A DNA stretch of 64,000 bases from contig NZ_JAACJS010000015.1 in NCBI RefSeq assembly GCF_009939005.1, positions 1,180,325-1,244,324 on the forward strand, given 5' to 3'. The stretch's first letter is position 1; every line of letters starts with the position of its first letter. This document shows, one piece after another, positions 6,338 to 15,300 of the stretch. Source of the DNA: Sediminibacterium roseum (GTDB lineage: Bacteria; Bacteroidota; Bacteroidia; Chitinophagales; Chitinophagaceae). Made by a program: the position numbers and the translations under genes. The notes under the pieces are model-generated. The model was given only the letters and a program-made list of their open reading frames with translations. It was not told the origin of the DNA and did no database searches.

Positions 6338-7813
6338 TTATTTATCCCACCAAATCCTCGAATCCTGGCTGTCGCCACCAGACAAAAGCGAGATCGCTGC
6401 TGAAAGATTTTTGCCATTCAGGTTGTATTCCTCAGTATTGTATTGATACCTGCGGGGGATCTGTTTGCTGGTGTTGGTTGCATTAACCGCTGGTTTCAAA
6501 GCAGGCCAGCCTGTTCTTCTGTACTCTGCCCACGCGTCTATACCGTTAGGATAAGTAGCCAACCAACGCTGAACGCCGATCTTGTGCAGATTGTCTGTAC
6601 CATACGCAACCACTGGTTGTGCGAGGTAAGTGGCAACCTGGCCGGTAGTAGCGCCATATTGAGTCAATGAAAGCGTTACCCCTTTGTTGTACATTAACAA
6701 AGCTGATTCGGTTGTCCATCCGCGTTCCGCCGCTTCGGCTCTTGCAAAAGTGATCATCGCTGAGTTCAGGATGGTGATCGGATCTGTAGCAAGTGAGTTT
6801 TTGCCTTTGAAAGGAAATGCAGTTGTGGTTGCGTCGTATACAGCTTGTGCAGCCGCCTGGTTCAAGCCGTAAGGCATACCGTTTGGTGTGCTCGCGTAAG
6901 AGCCCAGGCGTGGGTCGTTGTAAGCAGACAAAGTATCTGTCAGCGTTTTACTTACCGCGTTGTCAAACCTTGCACCTGCAGCAACATAAGTTGTGTACCA
7001 AGGGTTCGCAAAAGTTGTGTTAGGGTAAGTCTGGATCACGTTATCAGTGTTCTCGGTCATCAACCCACCGGTAGCAGTCAATGCAGCGTTGAACTCTGTT
7101 GCGGCCCACTGTCCTGCAGTAGGATACACTTTGCTTGTACGCAATGCGATCAGCAAACGAACTGAATTGGCGAATTTTCTCCATTTCGCGTTGGTAGCTG
7201 CAGCCGTACCGGTGCCCGCGTAGTTCATGATGATATCACCTTTAAATGGCGCACTTGCATCGTCTAACTGCAATGCCCCTTCTTTCAGTTCTTTCACCAG
7301 GTCTACATAGATATCCTGTTGTTTGTCGTATTTCGGAAGGCCACTTCCTTTCAAGGCTTCTGAGTAAGGGATGTCGCCCCACCTGTCTGTAATGGTCCAG
7401 AAGATATACGCTTTCAAAATACGAGCGATACCGATCTGGTTTGCATTTCCGCCCGATGTAGCTACTACCGCTTTTGTAGCCGGATCGGAATTCAGGTTGA
7501 TGATGTTCTGCAGGTCATACAAAGTCGATGAATAACTTGGTAAAGACACGATCGGTGCACCATATAATGACAGGGCAGGATACTGTGTTTCTGCAAAATA
7601 TTGTGCATAATAGCCGGGCTGTATACCTACGCCGTAGCCAGCACCCATGCCGGATTCAACGTTGGTTAACAAGGCCGCCGTAACTGGTGTAGTTGTACCG
7701 CCTGGATTGACATTGGTAGTACCAAAGTCTTCCAACTTACTGCAACCTGTTCCCATAAGGGCAGTCGCTGCAATAGCTGTTGCGATTGAACCTAGTTTAA
7801 GAAATTTTTTCAT
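6338..7813 (-). CDS. SusD/RagB family outer-membrane lipoprotein (SusD-like 2 type)
   Basis: 491 residues. It has a lipoprotein signal (MKKFLKLGSIATAIAATALM followed by GTGC; Cys24). The mature part matches the SusD-like 2 group: VNPGGTTTPVTAALLTNVE, YYAQYFAETQYPA, IARILKAYIFWTITDRWGDIPYSEAL and KWRKFANSVRLLIALR. SusD proteins are surface lipoproteins that cap the SusC pore and help capture a nutrient. The C-terminus (SGGDSQDSRIWWDK) is typical of this group. It follows the SusC gene by 53 bases in the same transcript. The substrate cannot be read from the sequence and no degradative enzyme is encoded next to the pair. Confidence 0.96.
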   Translation of the reverse strand: MKKFLKLGSIATAIAATALMGTGCSKLEDFGTTNVNPGGTTTPVTAALLTNVESGMGAGYGVGIQPGYYAQYFAETQYPALSLYGAPIVSLPSYSSTLYDLQNIINLNSDPATKAVVATSGGNANQIGIARILKAYIFWTITDRWGDIPYSEALKGSGLPKYDKQQDIYVDLVKELKEGALQLDDASAPFKGDIIMNYAGTGTAAATNAKWRKFANSVRLLIALRTSKVYPTAGQWAATEFNAALTATGGLMTENTDNVIQTYPNTTFANPWYTTYVAAGARFDNAVSKTLTDTLSAYNDPRLGSYASTPNGMPYGLNQAAAQAVYDATTTAFPFKGKNSLATDPITILNSAMITFARAEAAERGWTTESALLMYNKGVTLSLTQYGATTGQVATYLAQPVVAYGTDNLHKIGVQRWLATYPNGIDAWAEYRRTGWPALKPAVNATNTSKQIPRRYQYNTEEYNLNGKNLSAAISLLSGGDSQDSRIWWDK

Positions 7814-7866
7814 CGTTACTAATTTGATGTTTAATGTTTTTAGAATCCTGTTCTCACGTTAACTGA

Positions 7867-10800
7867 TTAGAACCCAACACGCAAGTTAATACCATATGAC
7901 CTTGTTGAAGGATATTGACCTCCCGAATCTCCATACGTACTGTTAATTTCTGATGGATCAAACGCTTTCGTGTTTGCATAGATCAGCCACAGGTTGTTGG
8001 TGATGAACGACAGTCTTGCAGACTGTATCGCTTTTCCAAGGCCAAGCTTTTTCACATTGAAGTCATAACTCAACGCCAATTCACGCAGTTTGATGAAGCT
8101 CAGATCGTGTACATATTTAGAGAATTGGATACCGCTTACATCTGCAAACTGTTTGAAATAGTCGTGTCCATCAACATAGTAGTCAACAGGTTTACCTGTA
8201 TTGTCTACACCAAATACATGCACACCGCCGCCTGATGCAACCGCATCACGAACGCTCTTGCCTTTGTCGTTGAGTGCACCTGTTGCAGCGCTCAAACCTG
8301 CATAATCCATCCATGCTTCAGACAATGAACCGAATTTACCGCCCTTCTGGAAGTCGATGTTCACGTTCAAAGTAAATCCTTTGTAAGAGAATGTGTTTTG
8401 TACACCACCAGTGAATTCTGGGATTACGCTACCCAGGAACTGAGGAGTTCCGTTACGAACATAGAAACCATTCGCATCGAGTACCGGTTGTCCGTTGATG
8501 GTTTGTTCTGTATTACCCATCAGTTGACCCCACTGCATACCTACACGGTGAACCATTTGAGGTGTCAGGTAACCTGTACCAGGCACACCGAATCTTGCAG
8601 GGCTTGATGAGGTGATCTGCTTAACGGTTGTATCTGTACTCAGGCTGACGATTTCGTTTTTGATGATCTTACCAAATGCTCCTGTGATCTCCCACTGGAA
8701 GTCGTTACTGCTCAGCGGACGCAGGTTCAAGGTGATATCGATACCATTTTTACGTACTTCACCCGCATTGATCAGCTTGCTGGTAAATCCTGTTCCTGCA
8801 TAAGTTTGTGCAGAAAGCGGGAAACCTTTGTTGGTCTGATCCCAGTAAGTGAACGTCAAACCGAGCTTGTTTTTCCAGAATCTTAGATCGAGCCCGATCT
8901 CTTTCGCTGTGTTTACAGAACCTTTGATCGAAGAATCAACCACCTGGTCAGGTGTGTTCATGATGAAGTTTCCGTTGTACTGGTTGGCATTCAACGGATA
9001 GTTAAATCCTGGGTATTGGTATGGATCCAACGTTTGCGGGATCTCACCCCATGAAGCTCTCAACTTACCAAAGTTCAACCAAGGCACTGATGTTTTCAGC
9101 AGATCGCTGAATACAAAGCTCGCACCTACTGACTTACTCAGGATAGAGTTGTTAGCAGATGGAAGTGTAGATGAATAATCTTTACGGATCGTTCCATCGA
9201 TAAAGAGCAAGTTTTTGTAGCCTACGTTTGCTGTTACGAACAAAGCGCGGAATTTCTCAGCAGACCTGGTGTTTCCGTAAGTGATCGCGTTTTTAGAGTT
9301 CTGCAAAGAATACAGGTTCTCTACGTTCAAACCACCCGCAGTAGCTGCGTTGACACCGTTTTGATAAGCATTGTAAAAATCAAAACCTGTATTACCGCTC
9401 ACAGAGAAGTCATTGAACCTTTTGTTGTACGTTACGAGACCTTCCCAATGCTCCTGGTTTGAGAAAGAGTTAGAAGTAGAGTAGCTCGCCGCGAGACCTG
9501 TTTGGTATCCGCTCGATTGCAGAATAGAAGGTGTGATGTTCTCAACATACGTTGTATTCTGGTTCTTACGATAAAGCGCTCTTACACTAAGGTCGTTGTT
9601 GATCTTATAAGTCACAGAGAAATCACCATACAACCTGTCTTTACGGCTCCTGTTGTTTAAGTATTTCTGGTATGTGAAAGAATTGTACCAGTAGTTCGCT
9701 TTGAAGAAGTTCTGTTGACTGGCCAAAGTTGTACCATAAGAGGTAGGGTTTGGTTTGTTCCAGCTACCGATGTTGCCATACGGGTCACGAATCTCAGACA
9801 ACTCGATGAGTTTGCTCATTTCCAGATCACGGTGGAACCATGAATTGAAAGAACCGGTTACATTGTTACCATAACCATCAGAGAAATCTCCGAATACGGT
9901 TTGTGTAACATAGTTAAGGTTGAGGTTCATCACGAAATGACTGTTCAGGTCAACACTTGTAGAAGTAGTGAGCGTGTTCTTGTTCAACCTTGTGTTGGGT
10001 ACAAGACCTGTCTGGTTGATATTCGAGTAAGAAATACGTGTAGAAACGCCTTCTGTCGCTTTAGAGAACACAACGTTGTTGTTCAGGTTAGCAGCAGTTT
10101 TGTAGAATTCCCTGATGTTATTAGGTTGGGGAGTGAGGGAAGCTGTTTTACCTGTGTATTGCGTTCCAGGATACCACGCATACCAAGGAATATATTCCTG
10201 GCCCGTGATGGCTGGTCCCCAGCTTTCATCGGTTGTATAATCGTGGTATTGTTTACCAGCGAGTGGTGCCCAGTAAGAGGGCATGGTTGCCGCGTTGTAA
10301 TTGAAGGTAGCCATAGTAGGGCTTGATCCACCAGCATATGAGTTCTGGTATTCAGGGAGCCTTGCTACGCTTTCGAAAGATGAGGCCGAGTTAACAGTAA
10401 CTCCGATACCACGTTCGTTCCTTTTCGCTTTTTTGGTAGTGATAACGATCGCACCGTTTCCGCCTTGTGTACCGAACAGCGCAGAAGCAGAAGGACCCTG
10501 CAATACGCTGATGCTTTCGATATCATCAGGGTTGATGTCCTGTGCAGAAGCTACAATCGTACCATTCACTACATAGATCGCTCCTGAAGAAGAACCGAGG
10601 CTGTTTTCACCCCTCAGACGAATGGCGTTATCCTGACCGAGTTTACCGGTCGCCTGGCTTCTCACCTGTACACCCGGAACCTTACCTGCGAGGGCATTGT
10701 TCACATTCAGCGTACGAACGGTGTTCAATTGGTCGCCTGAAATGGTCGGCGCACTGGCACTCGTACTGCGTGCGCTTCGTTTTGTTTCGAAGGCGCTGGT

Positions 10801-11127
10801 AATCACCACCTCTTTCAAAAGAGTGTTGTCACCTGTTTTCAGTGAAATACCGAGAGAGTTCTGATCCGCGTAAGTAATCGACGTTGTCTGAAATCCCACT
10901 GCTGAGATCTCGATCACATCACCTCTTTTTACTTTAACGGAAAATACACCAAAGGCATCAGCAGAAGCGCCCGAACGGCTTCCCCCTTTAACAACCACGG
11001 AAGCAAAGGGAATCGCATCTCCTTTCTCATCCGTTACTTTACCCGACACCGTGCGTGTGGTCTGGGCAGTGGCTCCTAGTACAAAGCAAAGCATTGCCAC
11101 TAAGAGTGTGGATACAATTTTCTTCAT
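7867..11127 (-). CDS. SusC/RagA family TonB-linked outer-membrane transporter
   Basis: 1086 residues. Order: Sec signal peptide (to about residue 21), carboxypeptidase-regulatory-like domain (TRTVSGKVTDEKGDAIPFAS to about residue 105), TonB plug with the SusC signature (GKVPGVQVRSQATGKLGQ; SISVLQGPSASALFGTQGG; NGAIVITTKKAK), then a 22-strand barrel ending in aromatic residue F (GINLRVGF). It imports nutrients too large for porins, powered by TonB-ExbBD. The partner SusD lies immediately downstream. I see neither an STN domain nor a neighbouring sigma/anti-sigma pair, so control is probably from its own promoter in the 355-base gap to folD. Confidence 0.97.
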   Translation of the reverse strand: MKKIVSTLLVAMLCFVLGATAQTTRTVSGKVTDEKGDAIPFASVVVKGGSRSGASADAFGVFSVKVKRGDVIEISAVGFQTTSITYADQNSLGISLKTGDNTLLKEVVITSAFETKRSARSTSASAPTISGDQLNTVRTLNVNNALAGKVPGVQVRSQATGKLGQDNAIRLRGENSLGSSSGAIYVVNGTIVASAQDINPDDIESISVLQGPSASALFGTQGGNGAIVITTKKAKRNERGIGVTVNSASSFESVARLPEYQNSYAGGSSPTMATFNYNAATMPSYWAPLAGKQYHDYTTDESWGPAITGQEYIPWYAWYPGTQYTGKTASLTPQPNNIREFYKTAANLNNNVVFSKATEGVSTRISYSNINQTGLVPNTRLNKNTLTTSTSVDLNSHFVMNLNLNYVTQTVFGDFSDGYGNNVTGSFNSWFHRDLEMSKLIELSEIRDPYGNIGSWNKPNPTSYGTTLASQQNFFKANYWYNSFTYQKYLNNRSRKDRLYGDFSVTYKINNDLSVRALYRKNQNTTYVENITPSILQSSGYQTGLAASYSTSNSFSNQEHWEGLVTYNKRFNDFSVSGNTGFDFYNAYQNGVNAATAGGLNVENLYSLQNSKNAITYGNTRSAEKFRALFVTANVGYKNLLFIDGTIRKDYSSTLPSANNSILSKSVGASFVFSDLLKTSVPWLNFGKLRASWGEIPQTLDPYQYPGFNYPLNANQYNGNFIMNTPDQVVDSSIKGSVNTAKEIGLDLRFWKNKLGLTFTYWDQTNKGFPLSAQTYAGTGFTSKLINAGEVRKNGIDITLNLRPLSSNDFQWEITGAFGKIIKNEIVSLSTDTTVKQITSSSPARFGVPGTGYLTPQMVHRVGMQWGQLMGNTEQTINGQPVLDANGFYVRNGTPQFLGSVIPEFTGGVQNTFSYKGFTLNVNIDFQKGGKFGSLSEAWMDYAGLSAATGALNDKGKSVRDAVASGGGVHVFGVDNTGKPVDYYVDGHDYFKQFADVSGIQFSKYVHDLSFIKLRELALSYDFNVKKLGLGKAIQSARLSFITNNLWLIYANTKAFDPSEINSTYGDSGGQYPSTRSYGINLRVGF

Positions 11128-11281
11128 GTGTTTTTAGTTTTTGGATAAACTTTTGAGTAGGCGAATATAACTATTTGACCGAAATGTTAATAAAAAATTA
11201 ATTAAACACTTCGGGAGGCAAGTTTCTACACGCCCGGAGCTGTTTTAGACCATTTTCTGCTAAAAAATGCTGCGTAATTTC

Positions 11282-11289
11282 CAAAAATA
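11282..11289 (-). promoter_or_regulatory. Candidate -7 box (TATTTTTG) for susC
   Basis: On the minus strand the eight bases match TAnnTTTG exactly. They lie 154 bases before the susC ATG. There is no clear -33 TTTG, and the region is very AT-rich, so chance matches are possible. Confidence 0.35.
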
Positions 11290-11340
11290 TTGTTAATAAA
11301 GTTTTTAAAATATATTTAAATCTATTGGTTACCAGTATTT

Positions 11341-11376
11341 AATGAAAAAAATATGCAATAGATTATTTTTTTCATT
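11341..11376. repeat. Perfect 13-bp AT-rich inverted repeat
   Basis: AATGAAAAAAATA (11341-11353) is matched by its exact complement at 11364-11376, with a 10-base loop TGCAATAGAT. It sits about 92 bases before folD and about 214 before susC, between divergent genes where no terminator is needed, so an operator or a fold in DNA is possible. Confidence 0.75.
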
Positions 11377-11467
11377 TTCCATGATAAATTACACGAACGA
11401 AAGGGCGTTTTGGCCGGTTTTTTATGTGAACGGTAACTAAAAACAAGCGTGGCAACATCATTTCAGA

Positions 11468-11475
11468 TATTTTTG
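11468..11475 (+). promoter_or_regulatory. -7 box (TATTTTTG) for folD
   Basis: Exact match to TAnnTTTG, ending seven bases before the folD ATG, so the transcript would have almost no leader. Confidence 0.55.
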
Positions 11476-11482
11476 CGCCATT

Positions 11483-12364
11483 ATGATAGTATTAGATGGC
11501 AAGATCGCTTCTGCGGCGGTCAAGGAAGAGATCAAACAACAAACTGCAAAATTGCTTGCCTCCGGCAAACGTGCCCCGCACCTGGCGGCGGTACTGGTTG
11601 GCAACAACGGTGCGAGTGAAACTTATGTTGCGAGCAAGGTAAAAAACTGTGAAGAAGTGGGCATCCGCTCTACGCTCATCCGCCTGGATGCAGATGTGCA
11701 GGAAGCTGTTCTGCTTGATACGATCGCTTCACTCAATGCAGATGCGGGCGTGGATGGTATTCTTGTGCAGTTGCCTTTGCCAAAACAGATCAGCGAACAG
11801 AAAGTGATCGAGGCCATCGATCCTTTGAAAGATGTGGATGGTTTTCACCCGGGCAGTGCAGGAAAACTGGTGCAGGGCCTTCCAACGTTTATCCCTGCAA
11901 CGCCTTATGGAATCATGCTGATGCTCGAACATTTCAACATTGAAACAACGGGTAAACATGCGGTGGTTATAGGCCGCAGTAATATTGTAGGACGACCGAT
12001 GAGCATCCTGCTCAGCAGCAACCTGAAAAGAGGGAACTGTACGGTTACACTTTGTCATTCGCACACACCCAATCTTACCGAGCTCTGCTTACAGGCCGAT
12101 ATTATTGTTGCCGCACTGGGCAGGCCGGAGTTTGTGAAGGCAGAAATGGTAAAAGACGGCGCCGTTATCATCGATGTAGGCATTACACGCGTTGAAGATG
12201 CCACGGCAAAAAAAGGGTTCCGCATCAAAGGCGATGTTGCTTATGCGGAAGTGGCCGGGAAAGCATCTGCCATCACACCTGTACCGGGTGGCGTTGGGTT
12301 GATGACGATCGCGGGCCTGTTGAAGAATACACTGCAGGCCTACGTTAGCCGTGAACAGCTGTAG
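11483..12364 (+). CDS. folD: Bifunctional methylenetetrahydrofolate dehydrogenase/cyclohydrolase
   Basis: 293 residues, normal for FolD. It interconverts 5,10-methylene-, methenyl- and 10-formyl-tetrahydrofolate with NADP. Seen motifs: ETYVASKVKNCEEVGI with the catalytic Lys, GILVQLPLPKQI, KDVDGFHP, the Rossmann motif VVIGRSNIVGRPMSILL, CHSHTPNL and the C-terminal PVPGGVGLMTIAGLLKNT. It is cytoplasmic and stands alone, divergent from susC; glyA, which supplies methylene-THF, is also in this window. Confidence 0.98.
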   Translation: MIVLDGKIASAAVKEEIKQQTAKLLASGKRAPHLAAVLVGNNGASETYVASKVKNCEEVGIRSTLIRLDADVQEAVLLDTIASLNADAGVDGILVQLPLPKQISEQKVIEAIDPLKDVDGFHPGSAGKLVQGLPTFIPATPYGIMLMLEHFNIETTGKHAVVIGRSNIVGRPMSILLSSNLKRGNCTVTLCHSHTPNLTELCLQADIIVAALGRPEFVKAEMVKDGAVIIDVGITRVEDATAKKGFRIKGDVAYAEVAGKASAITPVPGGVGLMTIAGLLKNTLQAYVSREQL

Positions 12365-12460
12365 CCGCTGGAGCCTTTCTTTTTTCAGCTTGTTTATCCA
12401 TCTTTTTTTCTTTTAAAAAAGCGTGCGGCCCTTAGCGGGTGGCCCGCGGCGCCAATACAT

Positions 12461-12468
12461 TATCTTTG
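12461..12468 (+). promoter_or_regulatory. -7 box (TATCTTTG) for queE
   Basis: Exact TAnnTTTG match ending six bases before ATG 12475. It lies inside an upstream extension of the frame, which argues that translation begins at 12475 and not earlier. Confidence 0.6.
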
Positions 12469-12474
12469 CAGTTC

Positions 12475-13089
12475 ATGAACACTCCCGATCAATCAGCACT
12501 ACCGGTAATGGAGTCTTTTTACACCATCCAGGGCGAAGGCTTTCACCAGGGGCGGGCGGCCTATTTCATCAGGCTGGGGGGATGTGATGTGGGGTGCTTC
12601 TGGTGCGATGTGAAAGAGAGTTGGGACGCTGGCAAACACCCACGCATTTCCGTTGAAGACATCGTTGCACGCGCAAAAGAACATCCCGGCCGCCTCGCTG
12701 TAATTACGGGCGGTGAGCCGTTGCTGCACGATCTTTCCACCCTCACCACAAAACTGAAGGAAGCAGGGTTTGAAACAAATATTGAAACATCGGGCTCGTC
12801 GCCGTTGAGTGGTTCATGGGACTGGATCTGCCTATCCCCGAAAAAATTCAAGGCGCCCGTTCCGGAAATGGTTCCTTTTGCGAACGAGCTGAAAGTTGTG
12901 ATACTGAACAAACACGATTTTACATGGGCAGAAACATATGCATCGCAGGTAAATGAAACATGCAAACTATATCTCCAGCCCGAGTGGGACAAAGCCGCCG
13001 AAATGACGCCGCTGATCGTAGACTATATCAAGGCCCACCCGCAATGGGAACTGAGTTTGCAGGTTCACAAGTACATTGATGTGCCTTAG
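12475..13089 (+). CDS. queE: 7-carboxy-7-deazaguanine synthase
   Basis: 204 residues. A radical SAM enzyme of queuosine synthesis that contracts 6-carboxytetrahydropterin to 7-carboxy-7-deazaguanine. The substrate-side motif FYTIQGEGFHQGRAAYFIRL precedes the iron-sulfur motif Cys37-x3-Cys41-x2-Cys44 (CDVGCFWC), followed by ITGGEPLL and the C-terminal LQVHKYIDVP. The start at 12475 is chosen because a -7 box lies just upstream of it. The other queuosine genes (queC, queD, queF) are not in the window. Confidence 0.96.
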   Translation: MNTPDQSALPVMESFYTIQGEGFHQGRAAYFIRLGGCDVGCFWCDVKESWDAGKHPRISVEDIVARAKEHPGRLAVITGGEPLLHDLSTLTTKLKEAGFETNIETSGSSPLSGSWDWICLSPKKFKAPVPEMVPFANELKVVILNKHDFTWAETYASQVNETCKLYLQPEWDKAAEMTPLIVDYIKAHPQWELSLQVHKYIDVP

Positions 13090-13157
13090 GATTTGAACAG
13101 GGTATTTGCCTCCATCCCTAACAGCTCGTTAACACCTTTTTCCCGAACTTTCCTCCT

Positions 13158-15068
13158 ATGAAAGCATTTTTAGCAGTTGCTGCATTGTTTATTTCGGCCG
13201 CCGGTTTTTCGCAGGTGTATGATCCTGAAAAAGTAAATGCAAAGGCGATCAAGACTTACGAGAAAGCATTGGATGTTTTGTCTGATGGCCGCATCAAAGA
13301 TGCCGTTCCTTTGTTGGCGCAGTCGATCAAGGAAGACAGCAGTTTTGTAGATGCGTATCTTTCCCTCGCCGGCGCGATGGGAGAATTAAAAAAGTACGAT
13401 CAGGCCGTTAAGCTCTATGAGAGGGCAAGAACAAAAGACACTGCTTATTTTATTGTGTATAGCCTCCCCTATTCCATCAACCTCGCGGGGCTTGGCAGGT
13501 TTGAAGAAGCCTTGCAGGCAGTGAACCATTTCCTGAAATACCCACGCCTCAACGAAAGAAGCCTGAAGAGCGCACAATACAGGAAACGCTCTTATGAATT
13601 CGCGATCAATTACGCAGCGCAGCACAAGGATTCGCGGTACAATTTTGCGCCGGTTAACCTGGGCGACAGTGTGAATACGGTGCAATCGGAATACTATCCT
13701 TCGGTAACTGTTACCGACAGCCTGCTTGTGTTTACCAGGCGCGGTAACCAGCGTGAAGATTTTTTTGAGAGCACCATGCGCACCAAGGGAAATTTTGGAA
13801 AATGGAAAGCCATCGCGGGCGATATCAATGAAGAAACCAACAAAGGCGCATTGTCTGTATCGCAGGATGGCGAGTGGCTGATCTTTGCAGGGCAACTTTC
13901 AACACAGAGCTATAAAAGTTTCGACATCTACATCTCCTACCAGACACCACAGGGATGGAGCGAGCCGCAAAGTGTGGGCGATAAGATCAACACCGATTTT
14001 TACGAAAGCGGGCCAACCTTGAGTCCTGATAAACGATCCCTGTATTTTGTAAGCGATCGCCCGGGCGGTTATGGCGGAAGGGATCTATGGGTGAGCCATC
14101 GTTTGGCCAATGGAAAATGGGGCGAGCCGGAAAACATGGGGCCGCAGATCAATTCTGCAGGCGATGAGCAAACGCCTTTCATTCATGCAGACAACCAGAC
14201 CCTGTATTATACCTCGGATGGATTACAGGGCTATGGCAATTCGGATCTTTTTGTTGTGCGCAAAGATGTGTCCGGCAAATGGGGCAAACCGGAAAACCTC
14301 GGGTACCCGATCAATACCATTGAGAACGAAGGAAGCCTTGCCGTGTCTGCAGACGGGCTAACCGCATATTATGCCAGCGATAAGAGCGACAGCCGTGGCG
14401 GCTATGATCTTTACAGGTTTGACCTGAGGCCGGATATCCGCCCGTACAGGACGCTTTATGTGAAAGGAAAAGTGATCGATAAAAAAACAAACAAACCGTT
14501 GCCCTCCACTGTTGAGCTGATCGACAACAGCAACAACGATGCGTTGATGAAAGTGAGTACCGATGAGGTGGGAGATTATTTCATCACACTTCCAACGGGT
14601 AAAGATTATACGTTTACGGTGAACCGGAAAGGCTACCTGTTTTACAGTGAATTCTATCCATTAAAGAACAAAGAAGCCGACAGCGTTTATAAAAAGGATA
14701 TTTACTTACAGCCTGTGGAGATGAATGTGGTAACCACTTTCAACAACGTGCAGTTTGCAACAAATTCTTTTGAATTGCCGGTAGGCGCCTATGCCGAGCT
14801 GGATAAACTGCTGCAGGTATTGACAGAAAACCCTTCGCTGAAAGTTGAGATCGGCGGGCATACAGATAATGTAGGTAAGGCGGAAGACAACCTCAGGTTA
14901 TCTACGAACCGCGCGAAGGCAATTGTGGATTACCTGGTGGGCAAAGGCGTTAACATCAACCGCATGTCTTACAAAGGATATGGCGCCACACAACCGGTTG
15001 CCGACAATGCAACGGAAGAAGGCAGGGCGAAGAACAGGCGGACTACGTTTACTGTGGTTGGACTTTAA
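13158..15068 (+). CDS. OmpA-family protein with TPR, PD40 propeller and carboxypeptidase-regulatory domains (PorE-like)
   Basis: 636 residues. Order: signal peptide (MKAFLAVAALFISAAGFSQ), TPR repeats (about 25-160; KTYEKALDVLSDGRIKDAVP), a WD40-like PD40 propeller (about 170-430; SGPTLSPDKRSLYFVSDRPG, GSLAVSADGLTAYYASDK), a carboxypeptidase-regulatory-like domain (about 440-520; VIDKKTNKPLPSTVELID), and a C-terminal OmpA peptidoglycan-binding domain (about 525-636; VEIGGHTDNVGKAEDN, LSTNRAKAIVDYLVGKGV). The same four-domain order is known for PorE, a type IX secretion component tethering the machine to peptidoglycan. PorE of Porphyromonas is a lipoprotein; no lipobox cysteine is seen here, so it may be a PorE-like paralogue instead. 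Confidence 0.88.
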   Translation: MKAFLAVAALFISAAGFSQVYDPEKVNAKAIKTYEKALDVLSDGRIKDAVPLLAQSIKEDSSFVDAYLSLAGAMGELKKYDQAVKLYERARTKDTAYFIVYSLPYSINLAGLGRFEEALQAVNHFLKYPRLNERSLKSAQYRKRSYEFAINYAAQHKDSRYNFAPVNLGDSVNTVQSEYYPSVTVTDSLLVFTRRGNQREDFFESTMRTKGNFGKWKAIAGDINEETNKGALSVSQDGEWLIFAGQLSTQSYKSFDIYISYQTPQGWSEPQSVGDKINTDFYESGPTLSPDKRSLYFVSDRPGGYGGRDLWVSHRLANGKWGEPENMGPQINSAGDEQTPFIHADNQTLYYTSDGLQGYGNSDLFVVRKDVSGKWGKPENLGYPINTIENEGSLAVSADGLTAYYASDKSDSRGGYDLYRFDLRPDIRPYRTLYVKGKVIDKKTNKPLPSTVELIDNSNNDALMKVSTDEVGDYFITLPTGKDYTFTVNRKGYLFYSEFYPLKNKEADSVYKKDIYLQPVEMNVVTTFNNVQFATNSFELPVGAYAELDKLLQVLTENPSLKVEIGGHTDNVGKAEDNLRLSTNRAKAIVDYLVGKGVNINRMSYKGYGATQPVADNATEEGRAKNRRTTFTVVGL

Positions 15069-15300
15069 TATCCACTGTAAATATCGACAGTACCAAATGT
15101 GATTCCAAAACGAAAGCAGTGCCCGAACGTTGAAAACAACTGTTTTTACAACATTATTCTTCGTGCATACTGCCATCCGTGATGCCAATACAGGAATCTT
15201 CTACAAAAAAGACAAGGTCATTGTTTCCTGCTTACTTGTTATCGTATGTTGAGATACTGTTTCTTTTTTTTCGTAAACTTGCTTTACCAAAACGACTACT

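Larger units (their letters stand above)
11128..11482. other. 355-base AT-rich intergenic region between susC and folD
   Basis: No gene is visible here. It is the shared upstream region of the divergent susC and folD genes. It contains a -7 box for each direction and a perfect 13-bp AT-rich inverted repeat at 11341-11376. The susC side would have a leader of about 150 bases. Confidence 0.7.
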
